NCBI GenBank assembly: GCA_023387755.1
Contig: JAEWHO010000064.1
Span: forward strand, 1 to 26,565
DNA from: Actinomycetes bacterium
GTDB taxonomy: Bacteria; Actinomycetota; Actinomycetes; Actinomycetales; Actinomycetaceae
DNA: 26,565 bases
Direction of reading: 5' to 3'
Position 1 is the first letter of the stretch, and each line of letters starts with the position of its first letter. This document shows, in pieces, positions 7,843-15,187 of this stretch. The notes under the pieces were generated by a model. It searched no databases. It saw only the letters and a list, made by a program, of their open reading frames with translations, and was not told the origin of the DNA. The translations under genes and the position numbers were made by a program.

Positions 7843-9570
7843 TTACTTGGTGAAGCCGACATCCTCCCAGTGGCCGGAGGCCATACCAAAGGCGCCGTAG
7901 TTAGCGAGGTTCTTCGGAACGGCGGTCAGTTCCATGCGCTGGTAGTTAGGAATGGTGTGGACGGCTTCCCAGATGGCCTTATCAGCCTCGTTGGTGAGGT
8001 CGATACGCTTCTGGTGATCCAGTTCCTTGGCGATTTGGGGGATCAGTTCCAGTACCTTGGGGATCTCCAGACCGGTACGGTTACCGGTATCGGTGCCGTA
8101 GATCTGGTTGATGTTGTTCATCGGGAACTGGGTGCCCTGCCAGGTGAAGGCAGCGATTTCGAAGTCGCCCTTATCCAGGCTCGGGAAGAACTCAGCGGCG
8201 GAAACCTGCCGCATCTTCACGTTCATACCGATCTTCTTCATCTGATCCTGCAGGATCTTGCCCTCGTTCTCAGAGGTAGAGATGCCGGTGATGACGGAGT
8301 AGGTGACGGTCAGTTCTTCACCCTTATCGTTGGTGCGGAAGTCCTTACCTTCTTCCAGCTTCCAGCCGGCTTCGTCAAGCAGCTTGCCGGCCTTTTCCGG
8401 ATCGTAAGGCGTGGTGTCCTTGGAGTTGTCCACGTAGCCTTCCTGGCCCGGCATGAAGAAGTGGTTGCCGAGGACGACGTCCTCAGGCTTCACCGGCAGA
8501 CCGGACAGTGCGGACTTGGCGAGGGTGGCGCGATCCAGACCCATAGCCAGTGCCTGGCGGACCTTCTGATCAGCGAGCGCGCCCTTGCGGGAGTTTACGG
8601 TGAAGTGACGCCACTGGCGGCCAATGCCCTGGCGAACTTCGCCGTCCTGCCGCTGGCTTACCGTCTGGTAGGTGGGGGCGTCAATGATGTACTGGACGAC
8701 GTCAACTTCCTTATTAGCAAAGGCGTTGCCGGTTGCATCAGAAGCGAGACCGTAGAAGTTGAGGTGCTCGAGCTTCGGCTTCTCGCCCCACCAGTTCTCG
8801 TTGGGAACGAGGTAGATGCGCTTCTGCGCGGTGTCAACCTTGTCGAACTTGAAGGGGCCGGCAAGCCACTCATTCTTGGGCATATCGCCAACCCAGCCGG
8901 TGTTGAAGACCTCAGGCGTTTCCACGCTTTCCTTCTTCATAGCGCCACTGAGCGGAGCGGCCCAGTCCGGGTAGGAGTCCTTGAAGTCAACGACAACCTC
9001 GAACTCGTCAGCACCCTTGCTCACCTTCTCGATGGTGCTGTAGCCATCGGTGGTGGCGCAGACGAAGCCTTCGGTGGTGGCTTCATCGTCTTCGGTGGTG
9101 TTCTCGCCGTTACAGGCCTTCCAGGTGGCTTCGTAGTCTTCCCAGGTGATCGGGGTGCCATCATTCCACTTGGCGTCCGGGTTCAGGTGCAGGGTGACCT
9201 TGAAGTCAGCGCCTTCGCCCTCTTCCTTGAAGTCCTTCAGATAGTTGGGGTTCGGCGTGTACTTACCGGTGTTGTCATAGTCCCAGTTGCCGGGCAGCAC
9301 AGCGCCCATGATGTTGTTGGTGTCAACGCCGTTACCGTTCAGGTGCATGGTATTCCAGTTGGGGGGCAGCTCTTCGCCTACGGCGATGGTCAGCGTGCCG
9401 CCTTCTTCAACCTTGTCACGCGGCTGAGCATTAATCTGAGTGCCGGGGGTGTCCGGATCACCAGCCGGGCCACCGCTCTTGCCGCCGCCAGAGCCGCTGC
9501 CTCCGCAGCCAGACAGAGCAATAACGCCCGCAGCTACAGCGGCAAAGAGTGCGCGCGAGTTCTTCCGCAC
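7843..9570 (-). CDS. Peptide ABC transporter substrate-binding lipoprotein, family 5
   Basis: A 575-residue lipoprotein that captures oligopeptides outside the cell and delivers them to the permease encoded upstream (OppA/DppA class, SBP_bac_5). The signal peptide ends in the lipobox LSGC, with Cys22 the lipidated residue, followed by a Gly/Ser linker. The mature part starts with GGTLTIAVGEELPPNWNTM. It shows family features such as LHLNPDAKWNDGTPITWED (about 140-160) and VRQALAMGLDRATLAKSALSG (about 340). The GTG at 9568-9570 has AGGAGG 7 bases upstream; an overlapping ATG 5 bases earlier is out of frame. It stands apart from the permease/ATPase operon: a 17-base hairpin lies between them. 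This suggests separate and perhaps higher expression, common for binding proteins. The exact substrate cannot be read from sequence. Confidence 0.93.
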   Translation of the reverse strand: MRKNSRALFAAVAAGVIALSGCGGSGSGGGKSGGPAGDPDTPGTQINAQPRDKVEEGGTLTIAVGEELPPNWNTMHLNGNGVDTNNIMGAVLPGNWDYDNTGKYTPNPNYLKDFKEEGEGADFKVTLHLNPDAKWNDGTPITWEDYEATWKACNGENTTEDDEATTEGFVCATTDGYSTIEKVSKGADEFEVVVDFKDSYPDWAAPLSGAMKKESVETPEVFNTGWVGDMPKNEWLAGPFKFDKVDTAQKRIYLVPNENWWGEKPKLEHLNFYGLASDATGNAFANKEVDVVQYIIDAPTYQTVSQRQDGEVRQGIGRQWRHFTVNSRKGALADQKVRQALAMGLDRATLAKSALSGLPVKPEDVVLGNHFFMPGQEGYVDNSKDTTPYDPEKAGKLLDEAGWKLEEGKDFRTNDKGEELTVTYSVITGISTSENEGKILQDQMKKIGMNVKMRQVSAAEFFPSLDKGDFEIAAFTWQGTQFPMNNINQIYGTDTGNRTGLEIPKVLELIPQIAKELDHQKRIDLTNEADKAIWEAVHTIPNYQRMELTAVPKNLANYGAFGMASGHWEDVGFTK

Positions 9571-9846
9571 AGCATTACCTCCTGAGTTGATGAAGCCCCA
9601 CCAAGTGAGGCGAGACGTTCTCTACCCTAGACCGGCTCAAATGGGACTTCAGGCGTAACTTCGACCCAAAAGGGGAATTGGAACCGATTCGTTATCTAGG
9701 TGACGCAACCGTAATACAACCGTGTCTTTACGCCACTCATCTGGCTCAATGGTTTTTTAAACCACGCTCCTATCCGCGTCGGGGCGGCGCGCTGCCGTCT
9801 TCGCGCGCTCGTTATGGCAGGAGAACCGGAGCGAGACGGCACAATA
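9571..9846 (-). other. Upstream region of the binding-protein gene, no gene seen
   Basis: About 276 bases between the opp-type operon terminator and the binding-protein start. It is more A/T-rich than its surroundings, especially 9660-9765. It includes a small T-rich stem (TGGTTT, 3-base loop, AAACCA at 9750-9764) and a candidate promoter at 9691-9719. No coding frame in it looks real. Confidence 0.4.
9691..9719 (-). promoter_or_regulatory. Candidate promoter of the binding-protein gene
   Basis: On the minus strand TTGTAT (complement of 9714-9719) and GATAAC (complement of 9691-9696) are separated by exactly 17 bases, in the A/T-rich part of the gap. A start near 9684 would give a leader of roughly 115 bases. 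Only moderate consensus matches; tentative. Confidence 0.3.
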
Positions 9847-9883
9847 AACCGGTGCGAGGGAGATGATCTCCCTCGCACCGGTT
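9847..9883 (-). terminator. Intrinsic terminator of the permease/ATPase operon
   Basis: A 17-base perfect stem (AACCGGTGCGAGGGAGA at 9847-9863, its complement at 9867-9883) with a 3-base loop, 21 bases after the ATPase stop. On the minus strand the stem ends in TT and is followed by TATTGTG, a short T-rich tail. Confidence 0.82.
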
Positions 9884-9904
9884 GAGAATGCTGCGTCAGT
9901 GCTG

Positions 9905-12028
9905 TTAGAACACGTGCGCACTTTCGGGGTAGTGACACGCTGCTTCGTGGTCCGATTCCAAACGGTTCATTGCTGGAATCTCGTTAATGCACCGCTGCTG
10001 TTCGGACTCCGATAGGAGAGCGAACTTCTGGCAGCGGGTACGGAAGCGGCAGCCCGAGGGGGGATTTGCGGGGGAAGGCAGGTCGCCTTCCAAGACAATG
10101 CGTTTCCGGGAACGCTCCACCTCGGGATCGGGTACCGGGATTGCAGAGAGCAGTGCCTGCGTGTAGGGATGATGCGGGTTGTCAAAGACATCCTCAACTC
10201 GCCCCATTTCCACGATCTTGCCGAGGTACATCACGCCGACCCGGTCGGCGATATGCCGCACCACGGACAGATCATGGGCCACAAACAGGTAGGACAGCCC
10301 CAGCTTGGCGCGCAGCTCATCGAGCAGGTTAATGACACCTGCCTGGATGGAAACGTCCAACGCAGATACCGGCTCGTCAAGGATAAGGAGCTTCGGCCTG
10401 AGAGCGAGTGCGCGAGCGATACCGATCCGCTGGCGCTGACCGCCGGAGAAGTGACGCGGATAGCGGTTGGCGTGCGACGGTTCCAGACCCACGATGGACA
10501 TCAGTTCGCGCACGCGATCCGAAATGTCCTTCTTCGGCCAGCCCCCATATTTGAGCGGTTCAGCGATGATGTCGTAGACGGGCATACGGGGATCCAAGGA
10601 AGCCATCGGATCCTGGAATACCACCTGCAGATCTCCGCGAATCTTCTTGCGATCCGAGCGCTTGAGTTTAGCGGTTTCCTTACCGAGGACGACAATAGTG
10701 CCGTCCTGAGGAACTTTGAGATCGAGCACTTCCAGCAAAGTCGTGGACTTACCACAGCCGGATTCACCCACCAGGCCGAGAACTTCACCTTCGCGTACTT
10801 CCAGCGAAATATCGTCGACGGCGTGAACCGTACCGACGCGCCGCTTGAAGACTGCCCCCTTCATGAGCGGGAAATACTTCTTGAGGTTATCGACCCGCAA
10901 TACCACGTCCCGCTCCTCGCGAGGACGGGTCTCGAGAGCACGCTCGGGAATATCAGGCTTGGGGTAAATATTCGTGTAGAACGACCCCTGTGCGGCCACA
11001 TAATCACTGCGCAAGCAGGCGGTCTGATGATCTGGCGCACCCTCAATTGACGCCAATGGAGGTTCCTGCTGCCGACATTCATCGGTAGCAATCGGGCAGC
11101 GCGGGCTAAACGGGCAGCCCGGAGGTAGGTTCAACAGCGAGGGCGGATTACCCTTGACGGTTGCAAGCGGCTCACCGCGATCCTGATCCGGGCGAGGTAA
11201 AGACCCCAGCAGACCGATGGTGTAGGGCATCCGGGAGCGGTAGAAGATTTCGTCTACCGGGCCGTGTTCAATAACTCGGCCGGCATACATAACAGCCACC
11301 CGGTCTGCTAGACCGGCCACCACACCGAGGTCATGAGTGATCATAATGACGGCCGCGCCGGTTTCCTTTTGTGCAGTCCGCAAAACATCGAGGATCTGCG
11401 CCTGGATAGTCACGTCCAGGGCCGTCGTGGGCTCATCCGCAATAATCAAATCAGGATCATTAGCCATTGCCATTGCGATCATGGCGCGTTGGCGCATACC
11501 ACCTGAGAATTCGTGCGGGAACGCCTTGACACGCACATCCGGATTCGGGATCCCGACCATATCAAGCAGTTCCACGGCCCGGGCCCAAGCCGCCTTATCT
11601 GACATATTGCGGTGCACCTGGAGGGCCTCCACCAGCTGATTACCGATGGTGTAGACCGGAGTGAGTGCGGAGAGCGGATCCTGGAACACCATCGCCACCT
11701 GGTTACCGCGTACGTGAGACATCCAGCGGTCTGCACGCCCCAGAAGCTCTTGCCCATGCAGCTTGATTGAACCTGAGACTCGAGCGCTTTCATCCAGCAG
11801 ACCCATCACCGCGGTCGAGGTTACCGATTTACCGGAACCAGATTCCCCGACGATGCCGAGCACTTCCCCGCGATCCACGCGCAGATTAACCCCACGAACG
11901 GCATTGACGTTGCCATCCTCGGAAGGGAAGGTGACGTTAAGGTCTGTGACCTCAAGAACCGGCACGCCTTCGCGCGCCACTGGGAAATCTTCAGGCAGAC
12001 CGCGGGTTTTACGATCGGAGCGATTCAC
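9905..12028 (-). CDS. Peptide ABC transporter, fused double ATP-binding protein (OppD-OppF type)
   Basis: A 707-residue cytosolic protein joining the two ATPase subunits of a peptide importer. The first ATPase has Walker A GESGSGKS (61-68), signature SGGMRQRAMIA and Walker B LIIADEPTTALD. A cysteine-rich oligopeptide-transporter C-terminal motif (CPFSPRCPIATDEC) and linker follow. The second ATPase has GESGCGKST, SGGQRQRIGIARA, LLILDEPVSALD and another Cys-rich tail (CRFRTRCQKF). Such OppD tails bind an iron-sulfur cluster in some transporters. The start is a GTG that overlaps the TGA of the upstream permease by 4 bases (GTGA), with GGAGG before it, so the genes are translationally coupled. 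Separate oppD and oppF genes are usual in enterobacteria; the fusion is well known in actinobacteria. Confidence 0.95.
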   Translation of the reverse strand: MNRSDRKTRGLPEDFPVAREGVPVLEVTDLNVTFPSEDGNVNAVRGVNLRVDRGEVLGIVGESGSGKSVTSTAVMGLLDESARVSGSIKLHGQELLGRADRWMSHVRGNQVAMVFQDPLSALTPVYTIGNQLVEALQVHRNMSDKAAWARAVELLDMVGIPNPDVRVKAFPHEFSGGMRQRAMIAMAMANDPDLIIADEPTTALDVTIQAQILDVLRTAQKETGAAVIMITHDLGVVAGLADRVAVMYAGRVIEHGPVDEIFYRSRMPYTIGLLGSLPRPDQDRGEPLATVKGNPPSLLNLPPGCPFSPRCPIATDECRQQEPPLASIEGAPDHQTACLRSDYVAAQGSFYTNIYPKPDIPERALETRPREERDVVLRVDNLKKYFPLMKGAVFKRRVGTVHAVDDISLEVREGEVLGLVGESGCGKSTTLLEVLDLKVPQDGTIVVLGKETAKLKRSDRKKIRGDLQVVFQDPMASLDPRMPVYDIIAEPLKYGGWPKKDISDRVRELMSIVGLEPSHANRYPRHFSGGQRQRIGIARALALRPKLLILDEPVSALDVSIQAGVINLLDELRAKLGLSYLFVAHDLSVVRHIADRVGVMYLGKIVEMGRVEDVFDNPHHPYTQALLSAIPVPDPEVERSRKRIVLEGDLPSPANPPSGCRFRTRCQKFALLSESEQQRCINEIPAMNRLESDHEAACHYPESAHVF

Positions 12029-12990
12029 GCCTTGCCTCCAGACTTCGACGAAGGATCGAGTGCGTCGCGCACGCCGTCGCCGATGAAGTTAATCGAAATG
12101 AGCATAAGAACCAACACGGTGGCCGGGGCCAGGAAGATCCACGGGAAGGTCGTGGCAGCCCGCTGGCCTTCTGCAATCAAAGTACCCAGAGAAACGTTCG
12201 GGGCTTGCACACCAAAACCGAAGTATGACAGCGCCGTCTCTGAGAGCACCGCAGAGGCCACCCCCAAGGTCGCATCAATGATGAGCAGCGAGGAGATATT
12301 CGGCAGGATATGACGCACGATGATGGTCATCGGGGGCACGGACATGTACTTCGCTGCGGTTACATACTCAGCATTACGAACCGAGAGAGTCAATGACCGC
12401 ACCACACGTGCTGACAGCATCCAGCCGAAGATCGCCAACAAGATGATGAACATCGTGATGGATCCGCGAGCAGCACCGGCACGCTGGGACAGGATAGCGA
12501 TCATGAGGAAGGAGGGAACAACCAGGAGTAGGTCGATAACCCAGAGCGCGACCTTGTCAAACCAACCGCCAAAGTAGGCGGCCATCGAGCCGAAGATCGC
12601 GGCAATCCCTGTTTGCAGCCCCGCTACTGCCAAGCCGATGATGAGGGACTTACGCAGACCTTCTGCGGTCATTGCGTAGACGTCACGGCCCCCCTGGGTG
12701 GTACCAAACCAGTGTTCCGCCGACGGTGGGGAGTAGAAGGCTTCATAGTCCACTTCGGCAAAACCCCATTTGGCAATCATCGGCCCTGCAATAGCGAAGG
12801 CAATGATGAGGATCATGCCGATGATGCCGACGATGGAGGTCTTATTCCGGAAGAACCGTCGGCGCACCAATTGGCCGCGGGTCATCCGGATATCGGCGTC
12901 GGGAGCAGTTTCTTCGCCGGCGGCGGTCGCGTCCGTGCTCACGCGTTGGCCTTCGCCCCGCTCGAGGTCTTCTGCCATGTCTTTACGCAT
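12025..12990 (-). CDS. Peptide ABC transporter permease, OppC/DppC type
   Basis: A 321-residue inner-membrane permease subunit. A charged cytosolic leader of about 40 residues is followed by the N-terminal OppC motif (RRRFFRNKTSIVGIIGMIL), a periplasmic segment with HWFGTTQGGRDVY, and the BPD_transp_1 core of about five spans. The EAA coupling loop reads EYVTAAKYMSVPP up to RHILPN; the glycine normally found four residues after the AA pair is serine here. The ATG at 12988-12990 comes 3 bases after the preceding permease stop. No strong ribosome binding site is visible, so reinitiation after that gene is likely. Its stop overlaps the ATPase start by 4 bases. Confidence 0.93.
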   Translation of the reverse strand: MRKDMAEDLERGEGQRVSTDATAAGEETAPDADIRMTRGQLVRRRFFRNKTSIVGIIGMILIIAFAIAGPMIAKWGFAEVDYEAFYSPPSAEHWFGTTQGGRDVYAMTAEGLRKSLIIGLAVAGLQTGIAAIFGSMAAYFGGWFDKVALWVIDLLLVVPSFLMIAILSQRAGAARGSITMFIILLAIFGWMLSARVVRSLTLSVRNAEYVTAAKYMSVPPMTIIVRHILPNISSLLIIDATLGVASAVLSETALSYFGFGVQAPNVSLGTLIAEGQRAATTFPWIFLAPATVLVLMLISINFIGDGVRDALDPSSKSGGKA

Positions 12991-12993
12991 CGG

Positions 12994-13977
12994 TCAGCTC
13001 ACTCTCACTCGGGGGTCAATGACCGCAACCAGGACATCAGAAAGGAAAGCACCAGCCAGGGTGCACGCACCGGAGAAGGCGACTACGCCGACGGTGCCGT
13101 TAATGTCCTGTTTCTGAATCGTCTGCACACCGTAAATACCCATACCGTGCCACCCGAAGACTGACTCGGTAATCGCAGCCCCCAGCATCAAACCGGTCAC
13201 CGCGAAGGCAAAGTAGGTGCCCATGGGGATAAGTGAGGTGCGCAGCGCATGGCGGGTAACGGCCTTAGATTTCACCAGGCCCTTAGCGCGGGCCGTGCGA
13301 ACGTAGTCGGCACCCAGCGTATCGAGCATGAGGTTGCGCTGATAGCGGGAATAGGATGCTAAGCCCATGCTGGCCATGGAGATGGTCGGGAGTAACAGGT
13401 GCTGCATCCGGTCGACGACGGCGGCGCCAAAGTAGTCACCCTTCTTGCCAGTCTCACCGATGAACTCAAAGAATTCGGTACCGGTGGCCTGATTGAATTT
13501 TACCGCCCCAATCTGCAGCAAAATAGCCAGCACAATGGAAGGGGTGGAAATCAGGATAAGCGCAAGTATAGAGACGAACCGGTCGGTGAAAGAATACTGC
13601 TTCGTTGCGGTCCAGGCACCGAGGGCAACACCGCCCACCATACCGACCAACGCGCCAGCGAGCACGAGCCGCAGAGATACGAACGCGCGCTGGGCCATCT
13701 CATTATTGACCGACTCCCCGAGGGGTGATTGCCCCCAATCCCACTCCGTGAAGACACGAGTAAGCCAGGTGAAGTAGCGCTCGATAACCGGGGTATCGCT
13801 AGAAATGTTGTATGCCGACAAGGTGGCATGGATCGATTCTGGTGACAACGGGGGGTTGCGCTCTTCGAACAAAATTTCTGGGCGCAGGAAGTTGGCCGCC
13901 AAGAAGTACGCCAACGTCACGGCGATGAACAACAGCAGTATGTAGTTCAGCAGCCGTCGGATGAGATAGTAAGTCAT
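12994..13977 (-). CDS. Peptide ABC transporter permease, OppB/DppB type
   Basis: A 327-residue inner-membrane permease subunit and first gene of the importer operon. It begins with the typical RRLLNYILLLFIAVTLAYFL span, followed by a periplasmic stretch, then the BPD_transp_1 domain with an EAA-type loop, DYVRTARAKGLVKSKAV then RHALRTSLIP, near residues 230-255. I chose the ATG at 13975-13977, with AAGG 9 bases upstream, because family members start at this point. The frame is open to a TTG at 14061, but those 28 extra residues are not family-like. It pairs with the OppC-type permease to form the channel. Divergent from the sirtuin gene, with a 323-base shared upstream region. Confidence 0.93.
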   Translation of the reverse strand: MTYYLIRRLLNYILLLFIAVTLAYFLAANFLRPEILFEERNPPLSPESIHATLSAYNISSDTPVIERYFTWLTRVFTEWDWGQSPLGESVNNEMAQRAFVSLRLVLAGALVGMVGGVALGAWTATKQYSFTDRFVSILALILISTPSIVLAILLQIGAVKFNQATGTEFFEFIGETGKKGDYFGAAVVDRMQHLLLPTISMASMGLASYSRYQRNLMLDTLGADYVRTARAKGLVKSKAVTRHALRTSLIPMGTYFAFAVTGLMLGAAITESVFGWHGMGIYGVQTIQKQDINGTVGVVAFSGACTLAGAFLSDVLVAVIDPRVRVS

Positions 13978-14300
13978 ACGTCTGCCTTGAGGTTGTCGGC
14001 GGCCTAGGACCGCTTCGCTCGAGTGGCCTACCGAAGTGGGCGCACAACGGACTGCAGTCAATATATCTCAGTACGGGCAACTTCTCCTTTTGAATGAGTC
14101 CCCGACCACACATCTCTAAGCAAAGTTTTCACCAAGAACTGGCGATCAGCTTGCCTAAAATGCGGCGATCTATTGACCGTCAGAAGAGAGAGTGTTCACT
14201 CCCTCTTCTCCCTAAACGTGGGCTGAACGACACACTACGCCAAAAACTGGTTCTATGCGATTTAGTTCCGCACACAGTTTTTCCAAGGCACAGTGGAGAT
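13978..14300. other. Divergent upstream region of permease operon and sirtuin gene
   Basis: A 323-base gap that is A/T-richer than the flanks from about 14050 to 14290. It holds a near-perfect hairpin (14182-14209), an inverted repeat AAAAACTG/CAGTTTTT (14242-14249 and 14275-14282, 25 bases apart), a lone TTGACC on the plus strand at 14173-14178, TATATT on the minus strand at 14060-14065, and an AAAGGAG on the minus strand at 14084-14090. No pair of promoter hexamers with good spacing stands out in either direction. Confidence 0.45.
14182..14209. repeat. Near-perfect 13-base inverted repeat in the divergent region
   Basis: Arms AGAAGAGAGAGTG (14182-14194) and CACTCCCTCTTCT (14197-14209) with a 2-base centre and one mismatch. 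The mismatch is A-C on the plus strand, but becomes a G-U wobble on the minus strand. It could be a dyad operator for the permease operon or the sirtuin, or a leader hairpin in the permease transcript. Which one cannot be decided from sequence alone. Confidence 0.55.
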
Positions 14301-15098
14301 ATGAATACCGTCGCCCGCCCTCCCGCTGCACCATTGGAAATTCCCGAGGATCTTTTCGAGCTCGCGCAGGAGGCAGAACGCATCTGCATCTTGACGGGAG
14401 CCGGGATGTCAGCCGAATCCGGCGTACCAACCTTCCGTGACCCCATCGATGGGCTCTGGGAGAACTACAGCCCTGAGGATCTCGTCTCCGTGGCAGGCTG
14501 GGAAACCGACCCAGCTGTGGTGTGGGCCTGGCATCTATGGTTTGCTGCGCTTATCTCCCGCTGCCGCCCGAATGCCGGCCACCGGGCATTGGGACGCTGG
14601 CAGCGGGCCGGCGCCAAACTGGGCACCACGGTCGAGATTATTACCCAAAATATTGACGATCTGCACGAGCGTGGCGGAGCTAAGGTCGGCGCCCACCTAC
14701 ACGGGGAAATTATGGAGTTGCGGTGCAGCGAATGCGGCGCCAAGGCGCATGCTCCGCTGTCTTACCCCGGCCAACCTCAAGCCCGTATCACCCCGCCCCG
14801 ATGTCCTTTCTGCGGAGGATACATCCGCCACTGTGTGACGTGGTTCGGGGAAGAGTTACCACGCCGCGATATTGACGCCTCGATCGACGCCGCTTCCAGC
14901 TGCGACCTCATGCTGGTCATCGGCACATCAGGCAACGTTTATCCTGCCGCAGGCCTCCCCCACCTGGCATCCGGCCGCGGGGTAGCCGTCGTCGAAATTA
15001 ACCCCCGCGACACCGCCCTGAGCCACGAGATGGATATTGTCTGGCGGGAAAGCGCCGCCATCGCCCTGCCGGCTCTAGTGGACGCGGCGCTCCACTAG
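14301..15098 (+). CDS. cobB: Sir2-family NAD-dependent protein deacylase (sirtuin)
   Basis: A 265-residue sirtuin that removes acyl groups from lysine using NAD, giving nicotinamide and O-acyl-ADP-ribose. Visible are the NAD-binding LTGAGMSAESGVPTFRD (31-47), TQNIDDLHERGG (115-126) with catalytic His134 in HLHGE, zinc cysteines C142/C145 and C168/C171, GGYIRHCVTWFGEELP, and GTSGNVYPA (208-216). In class III sirtuins a Tyr-x-x-Arg pair after the W-rich helix binds succinyl/malonyl groups; here that place reads WAWHLWFAAL, with His78 and Phe81 instead. The ATG at 14301 has GGAG close by (2-base spacing). The frame is open upstream to 14094, but that sequence is not sirtuin-like. The 3' end lies inside an 18-base inverted repeat. 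It converges with the glutamate dehydrogenase gene. Confidence 0.94.
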   Translation: MNTVARPPAAPLEIPEDLFELAQEAERICILTGAGMSAESGVPTFRDPIDGLWENYSPEDLVSVAGWETDPAVVWAWHLWFAALISRCRPNAGHRALGRWQRAGAKLGTTVEIITQNIDDLHERGGAKVGAHLHGEIMELRCSECGAKAHAPLSYPGQPQARITPPRCPFCGGYIRHCVTWFGEELPRRDIDASIDAASSCDLMLVIGTSGNVYPAAGLPHLASGRGVAVVEINPRDTALSHEMDIVWRESAAIALPALVDAALH

Positions 15099-15108
15099 AG
15101 CCGGCAGG
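15065..15108. repeat. 18-base perfect inverted repeat spanning the sirtuin stop codon
   Basis: Left arm CCTGCCGGCTCTAGTGGA (15065-15082), 8-base loop, and the exact complement at 15091-15108. The left arm encodes sirtuin residues; the right arm contains the TAG stop at 15096-15098. The hairpin is stable, but no T-run follows. It may act with the second hairpin at 15139 as a tandem terminator or protect the 3' end of the mRNA. Confidence 0.8.
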
Positions 15109-15138
15109 TAGGCGCTGCAGGAAGCTTAGGAAGGGCCG

Positions 15139-15163
15139 AGCGGGGCCCGATGCGGGCCCCGCT
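15139..15163. terminator. Hairpin between convergent sirtuin and gdh genes
   Basis: An 11-base perfect stem (AGCGGGGCCCG at 15139-15149, complement at 15153-15163) with an ATG loop. It lies 40 bases after the sirtuin stop and 25 bases after the gdh stop, so it is well placed as a bidirectional terminator. T-content after the stem is modest in both directions (CCTTATAAAA on the plus strand, CCCTTCCTAAG on the minus). Confidence 0.65.
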
Positions 15164-15187
15164 GCCTTATAAAAGACCGCAGCTGAC

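Noticed and set aside
7747..9585. A 612-codon open frame on the plus strand opposite the peptide-binding protein gene.
   Set aside because: It is antisense to a clear lipoprotein gene with a signal peptide and ribosome binding site. Its translation has no family features. Long antisense frames are expected in GC-rich DNA.
13799..14113. Minus-strand open frame with AAAGGAG at 14084-14090 before a possible TTG, running into the OppB-type gene in another frame.
   Set aside because: The spacing to the TTG is only 3 bases, the product is not recognisable, and it overlaps a firm gene. A short leader peptide cannot be excluded but is not supported.
14094..14300. In-frame extension of the sirtuin by 69 codons at the 5' end.
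   Set aside because: The sequence is A/T-richer, unlike sirtuin N-termini, and lacks a ribosome binding site; family proteins begin close to the ATG at 14301.
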